DNA of 43,309 nt from a virus: positions 1 to 43,309 of the IMG/VR virus record IMGVR_UViG_3300042516_003060, one strand, 5' to 3'. Every line of letters begins with the position of its first letter. Position 1 is the stretch's first letter. Below the pieces are notes generated by a model. That model was not told the DNA's origin. It did not search any database and saw nothing but the letters and a program-made list of their open reading frames with translations. The position numbers were made by a program, and so were the translations under genes. This document shows, piece after piece, positions 23,606 through 30,359 of the stretch.

Positions 23606-23923
23606 ATGGATATTCGTCAGCTGGAAAACGCTCTGGCTGCTTTCTCCGCTCTCAGCCCAACGGCGTTCCCGGTCCACCACGCTGAGATCTTCCTGTTTGT
23701 CGCCGGCAAGCGCATCGCCACCTACACCGAAATCGAGGACGCCCTGAACCTCTCCAACTCCACGGTGTCGCGCACGGTTCACGCCCTGGGCGACACCCAT
23801 CGCAGGGGCTACGAGGGCTATGGCCTCCTCGAGACCTACCGAGATCCAGAAGAAGGCCGCCGCTTCGTCGTTCGCCTCACCGCCAAGGGCCACGCCCTGC
23901 TCAGGCAGCTCGAAAAGCTCTGA
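23606..23923 (+). CDS. MarR-like winged-helix regulator
   Basis: The 105-residue product starts with ATG, without a Shine-Dalgarno. HHAEIFLFVAGKRIATYTEI, EDALNLSNSTVSRTVHALGD (recognition helix), then GLLETYRDPEEGRRFVVRLT (wing) and AKGHALLRQLEKL form a compact MarR-type domain. It lies between an operator-like palindrome and the integrase gene. It is a likely controller of integrase and early genes, perhaps autoregulated at 23577. The short length and missing N-terminal dimer helix differ from full MarR proteins. Confidence 0.75.
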   Translation: MDIRQLENALAAFSALSPTAFPVHHAEIFLFVAGKRIATYTEIEDALNLSNSTVSRTVHALGDTHRRGYEGYGLLETYRDPEEGRRFVVRLTAKGHALLRQLEKL

Positions 23924-23932
23924 GCTCTCCAC

Positions 23933-23954
23933 CAACCACCAACCACCAACCACC
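23933..23954 (+). repeat. CAACCACC leader repeat before integrase
   Basis: Three CAACCAC units ending in CACC directly abut the ATG at 23955. No Shine-Dalgarno is present. Confidence 0.65.
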
Positions 23955-24953
23955 ATGGCCGGCTCTGTCCGACGCACCGCTGACGGTTGGGTTGCCGATG
24001 TCACCGTGAACGGCACCCGCAAAACCAGCCTCTGCCGCACCAAGGCCGAGGCCCTCGCACGCAAGCGCGAAATCCTCGAGCTGCTGCTCACCCGTGAAGC
24101 CAAGCAGCCACGCCTCGCACGCATCTTCACTATCAAGGAGGCCCGGGCCCTGAGCCTCCGCATCCGCTGGGCTGGCACGCCCTACGAGCGCACCGCTGCC
24201 ACCTACAGCCGCGAAGCGGTTGAGCACTTCGGCGATCTGTTCCCCGTCAGTGAGGTCACGGCCGCCCTGGTCGATGCCTGGCGCCAGCAGCTGCTGCGCA
24301 AGGGCAACCGCCCCAGCACCGTCAACAAGAAGACTGCCGCCATCCGGGCGATGCTCTCCGATGCCCACCTCCACGGCCACCTCGAGGAGGTGCCGCGGAT
24401 GCCCCAGCAGCTGCGCCTCTCCAACACCCGGGACCGGGTGATGAGCGACCCCGAACGGGACGCCTTCTGCCGCTACTTCCACCAGGTCGGCGAGCCCGCC
24501 GCGGCCGATCTGCTGGTCTTCCTGCTGGAGACTGCCTGCCGCTGGGGTGAGGCCGAGCGCCTGCGCGGCCAGGACGTGGACCTGGCGAAGGGGCGCGTCA
24601 CCTTCTGGAAAACCAAGAACGGCAAGCCCAGGTCAGTGCCGCTCACCCGCCGGGCCCTCGATGCCCTGCAGCCCCACCTGCCAGCCGTTGGCAGCCATCG
24701 GGTTTGGCCCTACCGCTACGAGCGCTACAAGACCCTGTTTCGCAGCGCCAAGGGCGCCATGGGGCTGGCCAATGACGAGGCCCTCACCATCCACACCACC
24801 CGCCACACCTGCGCGAGCAAGCTCGCCAGCCGGGGCATCCCCCTGCACCAGCTGATGGCCTACGGGGGGTGGACCAGCCTCGCCAGCGTGCAGCGTTACC
24901 TGCACCTGCACACCGACGCACTGGCGGCCTGCGTCTCGGCACTGGAGGATTGA
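23955..24953 (+). CDS. int: Tyrosine recombinase (integrase)
   Basis: The product has 332 residues. The N-terminal arm-binding-like part (residues 1-50) is followed by a core-binding domain (60-155) and a catalytic domain with R196 (ETACRWGEAERL), Lys in WKTKNGKPRSVPL, H280 and R283 (HTTRHTCASKL), W306 (YGGWTS) and nucleophile Y315 (VQRYLHL). The set is complete, so the enzyme looks active. It would join phage DNA to a host tRNA-Leu gene; a half tRNA-Leu lies 1 kb downstream. The ATG at 23955 follows a CA-repeat leader. A MarR-like gene sits just upstream and a small membrane gene 3 nt downstream. Confidence 0.93.
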   Translation: MAGSVRRTADGWVADVTVNGTRKTSLCRTKAEALARKREILELLLTREAKQPRLARIFTIKEARALSLRIRWAGTPYERTAATYSREAVEHFGDLFPVSEVTAALVDAWRQQLLRKGNRPSTVNKKTAAIRAMLSDAHLHGHLEEVPRMPQQLRLSNTRDRVMSDPERDAFCRYFHQVGEPAAADLLVFLLETACRWGEAERLRGQDVDLAKGRVTFWKTKNGKPRSVPLTRRALDALQPHLPAVGSHRVWPYRYERYKTLFRSAKGAMGLANDEALTIHTTRHTCASKLASRGIPLHQLMAYGGWTSLASVQRYLHLHTDALAACVSALED

Positions 24954-24956
24954 GCC

Positions 24957-25136
24957 ATGCCCCGCAAGCTCAAGCCCCTCGAGGTGCTCGGCTACCTGGT
25001 CGCCTCCGTGGTGATCAGCGCCGCCGGGCTTTGGGCCCTGCCCTTTGTGATCACCGCCCTGGGCGCCGCGGCCCCCTTTGCCGTTGCCACCCTGTTCATC
25101 CGCTACCTGCTCAGGAGGAGGCCATGGTTTCGCTGA
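24957..25136 (+). CDS. Small membrane protein, unknown
   Basis: The 59-residue product starts with ATG 3 nt after int. Two hydrophobic helices are visible (VLGYLVASVVISAAGLWALP and ITALGAAAPFAVATLFIRYL), with basic ends (MPRKLKP and RRRPWFR), so both termini are probably inside. Its 3' end overlaps the next gene by 13 nt. A holin-like or exclusion role is possible but unsupported. Confidence 0.65.
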   Translation: MPRKLKPLEVLGYLVASVVISAAGLWALPFVITALGAAAPFAVATLFIRYLLRRRPWFR

Positions 25137-25345
25137 TCCTGCTCGCCCAGCTGTCAGGCCCGCCCTGCGGGTACACCTACGGCTGGGAGATCACGCCCCA
25201 GAACATGCCGCTGACCGGTTGCACCGTGCCGACCAAGGGGAACCCCTACGGCACGCGGCTGCGCATGGATCCGTACAGCCCCAGCGGTGTGCGTGCTGAA
25301 CCCGCTGGCCCAACCACCAACCCCTACGACCTCCCGAAGCGCTGA
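25124..25345 (+). CDS. Small protein with possible signal peptide, unknown
   Basis: The 73-residue product starts at an ATG inside the previous gene with a strong AGGAGGAGG Shine-Dalgarno (5 nt). MVSLILLAQLSGPPCGYTYG could be a short signal sequence, with Cys pairs (C15 and C33) in a small Pro/Gly/Tyr-rich body. The end contains a CAACCACCAACC stretch (codons GPTTNP) that lies 23 nt before the next ATG. Function is unknown. Confidence 0.6.
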   Translation: MVSLILLAQLSGPPCGYTYGWEITPQNMPLTGCTVPTKGNPYGTRLRMDPYSPSGVRAEPAGPTTNPYDLPKR

Positions 25346-25347
25346 CC

Positions 25348-25554
25348 ATGGAATGCCCCAACTGCGCAGGCCCCAGCCATCGGGTGCTGCAGACCAGACA
25401 GGAGACCTCAGAGAGCACGATCCGGCACCGGATCTGCCGCAGCTGTGGCCATGAGTTCTACACGGTCGAGGTGGACCTGCCGCCTGGTTCCGTGAAGAAC
25501 AGGCACGACGGCCTGGGCCGGGTCGATGGCTACAAGCGCATCACCTTCAGCTGA
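25348..25554 (+). CDS. NrdR-like zinc-ribbon protein
   Basis: The 68-residue product starts with ATG. MECPNCAGPSHRVLQTRQET, then RHRICRSCGHEFYTVE, is the two-CxxC zinc ribbon of NrdR-type regulators, without the ATP-cone domain. A conserved basic RHR precedes the second pair. It probably binds DNA or a partner protein. A longer protein at 29778-30359 has the same ribbon. The stop overlaps the next ATG (TGATG). Confidence 0.75.
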   Translation: MECPNCAGPSHRVLQTRQETSESTIRHRICRSCGHEFYTVEVDLPPGSVKNRHDGLGRVDGYKRITFS

Positions 25555-25835
25555 TGGCTGACGCCCGGCCCACCTACTGGGCGACGCCCGACCGCTGCAC
25601 CAGCATCACCGTCTGCTTCTACAAGGACAGTGGGCGCCACGCCTTCGTGGTGTTCACAGATGGCCGCACCGCCAGGCTGTGTGCCACCGCCAACGAGGCA
25701 GCCAAGGCGATCCGGTGGCCGGGCAACCTGCCCACCGGTGCCGAGGCCCGCGAGTTCCTGGCCCACTGGGGCTACGAGCCGCCGGCCAAGAAGCCAGCGC
25801 CTGAGCCCAACGACAACACCAAGACGATCATCTGA
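25554..25835 (+). CDS. Small protein, unknown
   Basis: The 93-residue product starts at an ATG overlapping the upstream stop. RCTSITVCFYKDSGRHAFVV and FTDGRTARLCATANEAAKAI suggest a beta-hairpin followed by helix, and GAEAREFLAHWGY another helix; the C-terminus is Pro/Lys-rich (PPAKKPAPEPNDNTKTII). Not recognised. It is the last gene before the tRNA-Leu half. Confidence 0.65.
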   Translation: MADARPTYWATPDRCTSITVCFYKDSGRHAFVVFTDGRTARLCATANEAAKAIRWPGNLPTGAEAREFLAHWGYEPPAKKPAPEPNDNTKTII

Positions 25836-25884
25836 CCTGCGGATACGTCCGATGATCCAGGCCGGCTGCAATTCCTCTGCCGTT

Positions 25885-25912
25885 CTCTGCTTGACTGGTG
25901 ACGGTCAGCAGA
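25885..25912. other. Hairpin upstream of attP candidate
   Basis: TCTGCTTGAC and GTCAGCAGA pair with one bulge around an 8-9 nt loop, just upstream of the tRNA-Leu half. It could be an arm-site or processing structure. Confidence 0.35.
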
Positions 25913-25948
25913 GGATGGGATTTCCCCAAAACCCTTGCGCTGACTGGC

Positions 25949-25991
25949 GGGGGCATGGCGAAATTGGTAAACGCAGCGGACTTAAAATCCG
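25949..25991 (+). other. attP: Partial tRNA-Leu(UAA), candidate attP core
   Basis: 43 bases match the 5' half of a bacterial leucine tRNA: a GGGGGCA acceptor strand, TGGCGAAATTGGTAAACGC (D-arm), and a CGGAC-TTAAAAT-CCG anticodon arm with a TAA anticodon. The T-arm and 3' acceptor strand are absent, so it is not a working tRNA. In P-SSP7 a host tRNA-Leu fragment lies downstream of int in the same way (as I recall it). The sequence runs through the usual site of the cyanobacterial tRNA-Leu(UAA) group I intron, so it would match an intronless host gene. Confidence 0.75.
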
Positions 25992-26000
25992 AATTTCCCG

Positions 26001-26016
26001 ATTCCACCCCTGCAGA
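26001..26016 (+). promoter_or_regulatory. Promoter-like dyad next to attP
   Basis: ATTCCA-CCCC-TGCAGA. Its first 10 bases are the exact inverse of 26067-26076. Confidence 0.4.
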
Positions 26017-26055
26017 GCAATCGAACTATCCGGTTCTGCCGGATAGTTGGCCACC

Positions 26056-26071
26056 TCTCCACATGTGGGGT
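26056..26071 (+). promoter_or_regulatory. Candidate promoter dyad upstream of RNA polymerase gene
   Basis: TCTCCA-CATG-TGGGGT, close to the capsid copy (TCTGCA-CATG-TGCAAC). It lies 33 nt before the RNA polymerase GTG, so the polymerase could drive its own gene. Confidence 0.5.
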
Positions 26072-26093
26072 GGAATTGGTGCCTAAAAACCAG

Positions 26094-26105
26094 CTCTGCG
26101 CAGAG
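26094..26105. promoter_or_regulatory. Palindrome CTCTGCGCAGAG at RNA polymerase start
   Basis: A perfect 12-bp palindrome made of the same TCTGC/GCAGA half-sites without the 4-nt spacer. It overlaps the GTG start. Confidence 0.4.
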
Positions 26106-28516
26106 TGAAATCCAACTTTTTCGTGTCCACCTGCCACTTGGAGAGGCAGAAGCAGACCGAAAAGAGGGAGCGCGAGCGGGCTGAGTGGGATGCGATCAAC
26201 GCCCGAAGCAGGCTCAAGGCCCAGGGCCGCGAAAGCGCCACCGAGTACGGCAGGGACCTGTTTCAGCGGCACGCCGAGACCGTGACGGTGGCCCTGGGCC
26301 TGCTGCTCGAGGAGCTGCTGGCCAACCCAGCCAAGGCCGGCCCGCACTTCGCCGCCTGGCCATTGCTGCTGGGGGTGTCCGACCGTGGCCCCCGCTCGCT
26401 GGCCAGCATCGCCCTGGGGGTGGTGGTCGATCAGATCAGCCAGCGGCCCACCGAACGCAAGCTGGCCGGTGACATCGGCCGCGCCCTGCAGGACGAGCTC
26501 AAGGCCGGCCGGATCAATGCCATCAACCCCGACCTGGTGCGGCTGATCCGCAAGCGCAAGGGGGCCCGGGCCCTCAGCAACAACAAGGTGCTCGAACAGC
26601 TGCGCCTGGACTGCAGCGGCTGGACCGTGGCCGAGCGGGTTGAGGCCGGCGGGCTGATGTTGCAGCTGATCGTGGCCAACACCGATCTGCTGGAGGTGGA
26701 GACCAGCATCAGCAGGGGCCGGACCCGCCGCACCCTGCAGGCCACCGCCGCAGCGCTGGAGGTGATCGCCGCCAACCCGCCGCGGCCATGGCCTGCGCGC
26801 CGCCTGCCCATGCTCGTGCCGCCGCGGCCCTGGGAGGGAATGCACGGTGGCGGCCACCTCGACAACACCCAGCCGCTGGTGCGCAGCCGTGGTGGGCTGA
26901 AGCTCGATCACCTGCACGGGCCGGCGCTGGCCCCGGTGATCGCAGCGGTCAACACCCTGCAGCAGCAGGAGCTGCGCGTCGATCCATGGATCGTGGAGAT
27001 GCAGCGCTGCGCCTGGGACCACAACATTCGTGGCCTGTTCCCCCTGCTGCGCGACCCCAAGCCTGAGCCGCCCAAGCCGACCGAGCTGCTGGGCCCCGAG
27101 GCCTACAAGGAGTGGCAGCGCCAGAAGCTGGAGGCCCAGCGGGACCGGAACGAGGGGGCGAACGAGCGCAGCAGAATCGAGCAGGCCATCCGCCAGTGCG
27201 AGGAGGTGGCCGGGCTGCCCATCTGGTTCGCGTACTGCGCCGACTTCCGCGGCCGGATCTACACCAGCAACCGCTACGCCACCCACCAGGGGCCGGACTG
27301 GGAGAAGGGGGCGATCGAGTTTGCCCATGGTGAGCAGTGCTCAGTGGAGGCCTTCGAGTGGATGCTCAAGGCCGCCGCCGGCCACTGGGGGGTGCGGGCC
27401 AGCTGGGATGTGCGGCTGCGCTGGGGGCAGGAGAACCTGCCAGAGATCTGCGCTGTGGCCGAGGCCCCGCTCGATCGGATTGAGCTGTGGCGTGATGCCA
27501 AAGACCCGTGGCAGTTCCTGCAGCTGGCCCGGGCCATCGCCCAGCAGGTGGCCGAGCCGAACAGCTGCAGCACCGTGCCGGTGCGGTTCGACCAGACCTG
27601 CAGCGGGATCGGCATCGTGTCGGCCCTGGTGCGGGACCGCCGGCTGGCCCAGCTCACCAACATCAGCGGCAAGACCCGCAAGGACCTCTACGAGCATGTG
27701 GCCCACAAGCTGCAGCACATGCTGCGGCTGGACCTGAGCAACGGCACCGAGAAAGAGCAGGCCAAGGCTGCGTTCTGGCTGGAATTCGGCATCGACCGGG
27801 CCCTGTGCAAAGGGCCGGTGATGACCACCATCTATGGGGCCCAGTTCCTGGGCATCGTTGAGGGACTGGTGGCTGCGCTTGAGCAGCGGCGTGGCCGGCT
27901 GCACCTGTCGCAGTGGGCCAGCGGCGATCTGGCGCCGGCCCGCTACCTCGCCCGCAAGTTCGGCGTGCTGCTGGGCGCCGAGCTCAAGAGCTGCATCGAG
28001 CTGCAGCGGTGGCTGCGGGACATGGGCCGGGCCGTGCTGGCCAATGGCATGCCGATCACCTGGGCCAGCCCCATGGGCATGCCGATCCGGCTGGGTGACC
28101 TGCTGGATGCCCGCAGCAACGTGACGACCCTCGCCCATGGCAACCGGCGGTGGCGCACCTGGAAGGACAGGGCCGAGGAGGGCGAGCTGTCGGCACGGCA
28201 GACCAACCGGGCGATCACCGCCAATTTCGTCCACTCGTTCGACGCCGCCCTCTGCCAGCTATTGATCTCCAGGTGTGGGGAGCATGGTGCGCCACTCCTA
28301 ACAAATCACGATTGCTTTGCGACAACTCCGGCGCGCGCCTACTGGCTGCACCACACGCTGCACGACGAGCTGCGCTGCCTCTATGCCACGGATTGGCTGG
28401 CCGAGATCGCAGGCCAGATCAAGGCTGCATCAGGAGTTCGGGGGATCAAGTCGCCGCCGTGCGTAGGCGATCTCTGCCACGGGGAGATCGGGCAGAACAC
28501 GCATTGCTTTTCCTGA
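26105..28516 (+). CDS. T7-like single-subunit RNA polymerase
   Basis: The product has 803 residues; T7 RNAP has 883. Motifs line up: DFRGRIYTSNRYATHQGPDW (T7 DWRGRVY), motif A RFDQTCSGIGIVSALVRD with D496, the O-helix CKGPVMTTIYGAQF with K569 and Y577 (spaced 8, as T7 K631 and Y639), NFVHSFDAALCQLL, and motif C NHDCFATTP with D736. The N-terminus is a basic helix (ERQKQTEKRERERAEWD). It would transcribe middle and late phage genes. GTG 26105 is chosen as the first in-frame start after a palindrome; its Shine-Dalgarno is weak (GCAGAG). The last 200 bases are slightly more AT-rich. Confidence 0.97.
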   Translation: MKSNFFVSTCHLERQKQTEKRERERAEWDAINARSRLKAQGRESATEYGRDLFQRHAETVTVALGLLLEELLANPAKAGPHFAAWPLLLGVSDRGPRSLASIALGVVVDQISQRPTERKLAGDIGRALQDELKAGRINAINPDLVRLIRKRKGARALSNNKVLEQLRLDCSGWTVAERVEAGGLMLQLIVANTDLLEVETSISRGRTRRTLQATAAALEVIAANPPRPWPARRLPMLVPPRPWEGMHGGGHLDNTQPLVRSRGGLKLDHLHGPALAPVIAAVNTLQQQELRVDPWIVEMQRCAWDHNIRGLFPLLRDPKPEPPKPTELLGPEAYKEWQRQKLEAQRDRNEGANERSRIEQAIRQCEEVAGLPIWFAYCADFRGRIYTSNRYATHQGPDWEKGAIEFAHGEQCSVEAFEWMLKAAAGHWGVRASWDVRLRWGQENLPEICAVAEAPLDRIELWRDAKDPWQFLQLARAIAQQVAEPNSCSTVPVRFDQTCSGIGIVSALVRDRRLAQLTNISGKTRKDLYEHVAHKLQHMLRLDLSNGTEKEQAKAAFWLEFGIDRALCKGPVMTTIYGAQFLGIVEGLVAALEQRRGRLHLSQWASGDLAPARYLARKFGVLLGAELKSCIELQRWLRDMGRAVLANGMPITWASPMGMPIRLGDLLDARSNVTTLAHGNRRWRTWKDRAEEGELSARQTNRAITANFVHSFDAALCQLLISRCGEHGAPLLTNHDCFATTPARAYWLHHTLHDELRCLYATDWLAEIAGQIKAASGVRGIKSPPCVGDLCHGEIGQNTHCFS

Positions 28517-28566
28517 TCGCCTAGGTGCCTTGCCCGTTTGCAGCTAGGGGCGTATGGTCTCAATGC

Positions 28567-28582
28567 ACTGCACATGTGGCGA
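28567..28582 (+). promoter_or_regulatory. Candidate promoter dyad upstream of SSB
   Basis: ACTGCA-CATG-TGGCGA ends 4 nt before the SSB ATG. It argues against the upstream ATGs at 28554 and 28563 as the SSB start. A CCTAGGTG site lies at 28520-28527. Confidence 0.5.
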
Positions 28583-28586
28583 GCAA

Positions 28587-29258
28587 ATGGCGCGCACGAT
28601 GTTGACCACCCCCGTAGGCGATGCCTACTGGGCCAAATGCTTCGAGCCTGAGGAGGACCGCTTCCACAAGGACAAGCCCTGCAGCTGGTCGATCAGCTGG
28701 TGTGGCGATCAGAACGACAAGGCCACCCTTGGCCTGATGCAGCAGATCGAGGAGGAGTTCGCTCGCATCCACGGCGAGGGCGCCAAGCCCAGCAAGAACG
28801 CCTGGCCGTTCCGCGAGCAGACCGACAAGGACGGCAAGGCCACGGGCCTGCTGGAGTTCCGCTTCAAGAAGAACGAGACCACCAAGAAGGGGAACCTGCT
28901 CTCGCCGCCGGCCGTCTACGACAGCCACAAGAACCCCTGGCCCGATGGGGTGCTGATCGGCAACGGCAGCAAGGTGAAGGTGGCGTTCTCCGTCTGGGGC
29001 TGGGAGGACCAGTTCGGCAAGAAGGGCGTGAGCCTGAGCTTTGAGGCCCTGCAGGTGCTCGACCTGGTGGAGTACCAGCGGAAGGATCCCGGCGATGCGT
29101 TCGGGGTGGAGAACGGCTACGTGGCCGACACCCCGGCCAATGCCTTCACAGAAGACAAGAAGGAGGAGGAGCTCACCCCCAGCCAGCGGATCCAGCGGCG
29201 TGCCGCTGAGCTGCAGAACGAAAGCCTCTACGACGACGAAGAAGAGGCTCCGTTCTGA
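28587..29258 (+). CDS. Single-stranded DNA-binding protein (T7 gp2.5-like)
   Basis: The product has 223 residues; T7 gp2.5 has 232. MARTMLTTPVGDAYWAKCF resembles the gp2.5 N-terminus; KSVxxSxxxWGWEDQFGKKGVSLSFEALQV (paraphrased) gives the OB-fold strands. The C-terminus is the acidic tail DDEEEAPF, ending in Phe, the hallmark of gp2.5 and bacterial SSB interaction tails. It coats single-stranded DNA in replication and recombination and recruits partners through the tail. ATG 28587 is chosen over 28554 because the promoter-like dyad sits between them. Its stop overlaps the rusA ATG. Confidence 0.9.
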   Translation: MARTMLTTPVGDAYWAKCFEPEEDRFHKDKPCSWSISWCGDQNDKATLGLMQQIEEEFARIHGEGAKPSKNAWPFREQTDKDGKATGLLEFRFKKNETTKKGNLLSPPAVYDSHKNPWPDGVLIGNGSKVKVAFSVWGWEDQFGKKGVSLSFEALQVLDLVEYQRKDPGDAFGVENGYVADTPANAFTEDKKEEELTPSQRIQRRAAELQNESLYDDEEEAPF

Positions 29259-29617
29259 TGCGCACCGCCGACTTCGAGCTCCGCGTTCCGTTGATGTCGA
29301 AGGCCCGGCCCCGTTCCCCCCGGGGCGGCGGCCGGCCCTACATGCCCAAGGCCTACATGCAGTGGAAGGCCACGGTGCGGGCGCTGCTCGCTGAGTGGTG
29401 GACCATCGCCCCGCTGCCCGAGGTGAAGTGCCTCTGCCTGGTGTTTCGCGGGCCGGCCCGGGGCGACCTCGACAACCTCGCTGGCGCGGTGCTCGATGCC
29501 GGCAACGGCCTGCTGTGGACCGACGACCGGGTGGGCGTGATGCCCTGCATGGCCCTGCGCTGGGTGAAGACCGGCCGCGACAACCAATCCATCTACCTGA
29601 AGGTGATCTGGGAATGA
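29258..29617 (+). CDS. rusA: RusA-like Holliday junction resolvase
   Basis: The 119-residue product starts at an ATG overlapping the SSB stop. KARPRSPRGGGRPYMPKAY is the basic N-terminal strand; GDLDNLAGAVLDAGNG then WTDDRVG is the RusA core. D70 and D72 sit at the same numbers as in E. coli RusA, with D89/D90 near D91. The Lys usually found at position 76 (DLDNLLKAV in the family) is Gly here. It cleaves four-way junctions, replacing the T7 gp3 endonuclease, and so helps to process replicating DNA before packaging. Confidence 0.88.
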   Translation: MRTADFELRVPLMSKARPRSPRGGGRPYMPKAYMQWKATVRALLAEWWTIAPLPEVKCLCLVFRGPARGDLDNLAGAVLDAGNGLLWTDDRVGVMPCMALRWVKTGRDNQSIYLKVIWE

Positions 29618-29781
29618 GCCCCTATCCGCCGATCAATGAACAGTTCTGCGGCAACTGCCGGTACTTCCGGCAGGGCGAATGCCGCTGCAAATCGCCGGCC
29701 TACGACTGGGGCGGCCTGTGGCCCAAGCCCCCGGCCTCGTCGTGGTGCGGTGAATGGGCGTCGCCGGAGGTGGCGGCATGA
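29614..29781 (+). CDS. Small Cys-rich zinc-finger-like protein
   Basis: The 55-residue product starts at an ATG overlapping the RusA stop (ATGA), and its own stop overlaps the next ATG. FCGNCRYFRQGECRCKSP and WPKPPASSWCGEW form the C-x2-C, C-x-C, W-C-G-E-W pattern of a small phage family that probably binds zinc. Function is unknown. The tight overlaps place it in the replication operon. Confidence 0.75.
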   Translation: MSPYPPINEQFCGNCRYFRQGECRCKSPAYDWGGLWPKPPASSWCGEWASPEVAA

Positions 29782-30359
29782 AGTGCCCACACTGCGGCCA
29801 CGAGAAAAGCCGGGTCACTGAAACCCGGGCCGGCGATGAGGCCGACCGCCGGATCCGCATTTGCCAGGGCTGTGCGCGCACTTTCCAAACCCTCGAACGG
29901 GTGTGTGTGTTCGCCGGCAGGGCCGCCGGCTACGTGGAGGTGGGTGAGCCAGTCCCTGCCCTGCAGGTGGTGCCTGACCCTGAACCCCAGACCGAGCCCG
30001 CCGCGGCCAAGCGGGCGAACACTCGCCGCTGGCATCCGGTCGGCGTGCCGGAGGGGGTGTGCGAGGAGGCGGCCCCGCTGCTGCTTGAGTGGTGGAACGA
30101 GAGCCGCCGCCTTAAGCACAAGGGGAACGCCGTCTGGTCGGAGAAGGCATGGCTGGCCAGCGTCGAGCGGGTCAAGGCCCTGCCCCCTGCCCAGCAGGTG
30201 GCCCTCTGTCAGGCCGGTGTCGAGCAGGGATGGCAGGCCCTCAAGGCCGATTACCTGCGCGACGGTGCGGCCCGGCTGCCGCAGCTGCCCCGCAGCGATG
30301 GCCGGCCCATGCCGAAGGACCCCTCCATGCTCGCTGCTCTGGAGTCATGGCCAGCCTGA
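29778..30359 (+). CDS. NrdR-type zinc-ribbon protein with helical C-terminus
   Basis: The product has 193 residues and its ATG overlaps the upstream stop. Residues 1-45 (MKCPHCGHEKSRVTETRAGD, RRIRICQGCARTFQTLERV) are the NrdR-like two-CxxC ribbon. A Pro/Ala linker follows, then residues 85-175 form a helical domain (PLLLEWWNESRRLKHKGNAV, WLASVERVKALPPAQQVALC, VEQGWQALKADYL) resembling the C-terminal part of phage replication or primosomal helper proteins. NrdR's ATP cone is absent. Its place beside SSB, resolvase and a loader-like gene suggests a role at the replication fork. Confidence 0.7.
   Translation: MKCPHCGHEKSRVTETRAGDEADRRIRICQGCARTFQTLERVCVFAGRAAGYVEVGEPVPALQVVPDPEPQTEPAAAKRANTRRWHPVGVPEGVCEEAAPLLLEWWNESRRLKHKGNAVWSEKAWLASVERVKALPPAQQVALCQAGVEQGWQALKADYLRDGAARLPQLPRSDGRPMPKDPSMLAALESWPA

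Larger units (their letters stand above)
26001..26076. repeat. Nested inverted repeats between attP and RNA polymerase gene
   Basis: The outer arms ATTCCACCCC (26001-26010) and GGGGTGGAAT (26067-26076) are perfect. Inside, AACTATCCGG-TTCTG-CCGGATAGTT (26024-26048) is a perfect 10-bp stem with a 5-nt loop. This could be integrase arm sites or a leader structure. Confidence 0.6.

Noticed and set aside
23460-23747. GTG open frame of 95 codons after the first winged-helix gene
   Set aside because: It overlaps the clear MarR-like gene in another frame and crosses the operator palindrome; the translation is Ser/Arg/Pro-rich.
20925-23954. CAACCACC tracts as a CRISPR array
   Set aside because: The copies are short, spaced by whole genes and placed before start codons; no repeat-spacer unit is present.
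25949-26048. A complete tRNA gene
   Set aside because: Only the acceptor 5' strand, D-arm and anticodon arm are present. No T-arm (GTTCGA-type) or 3' acceptor strand follows.
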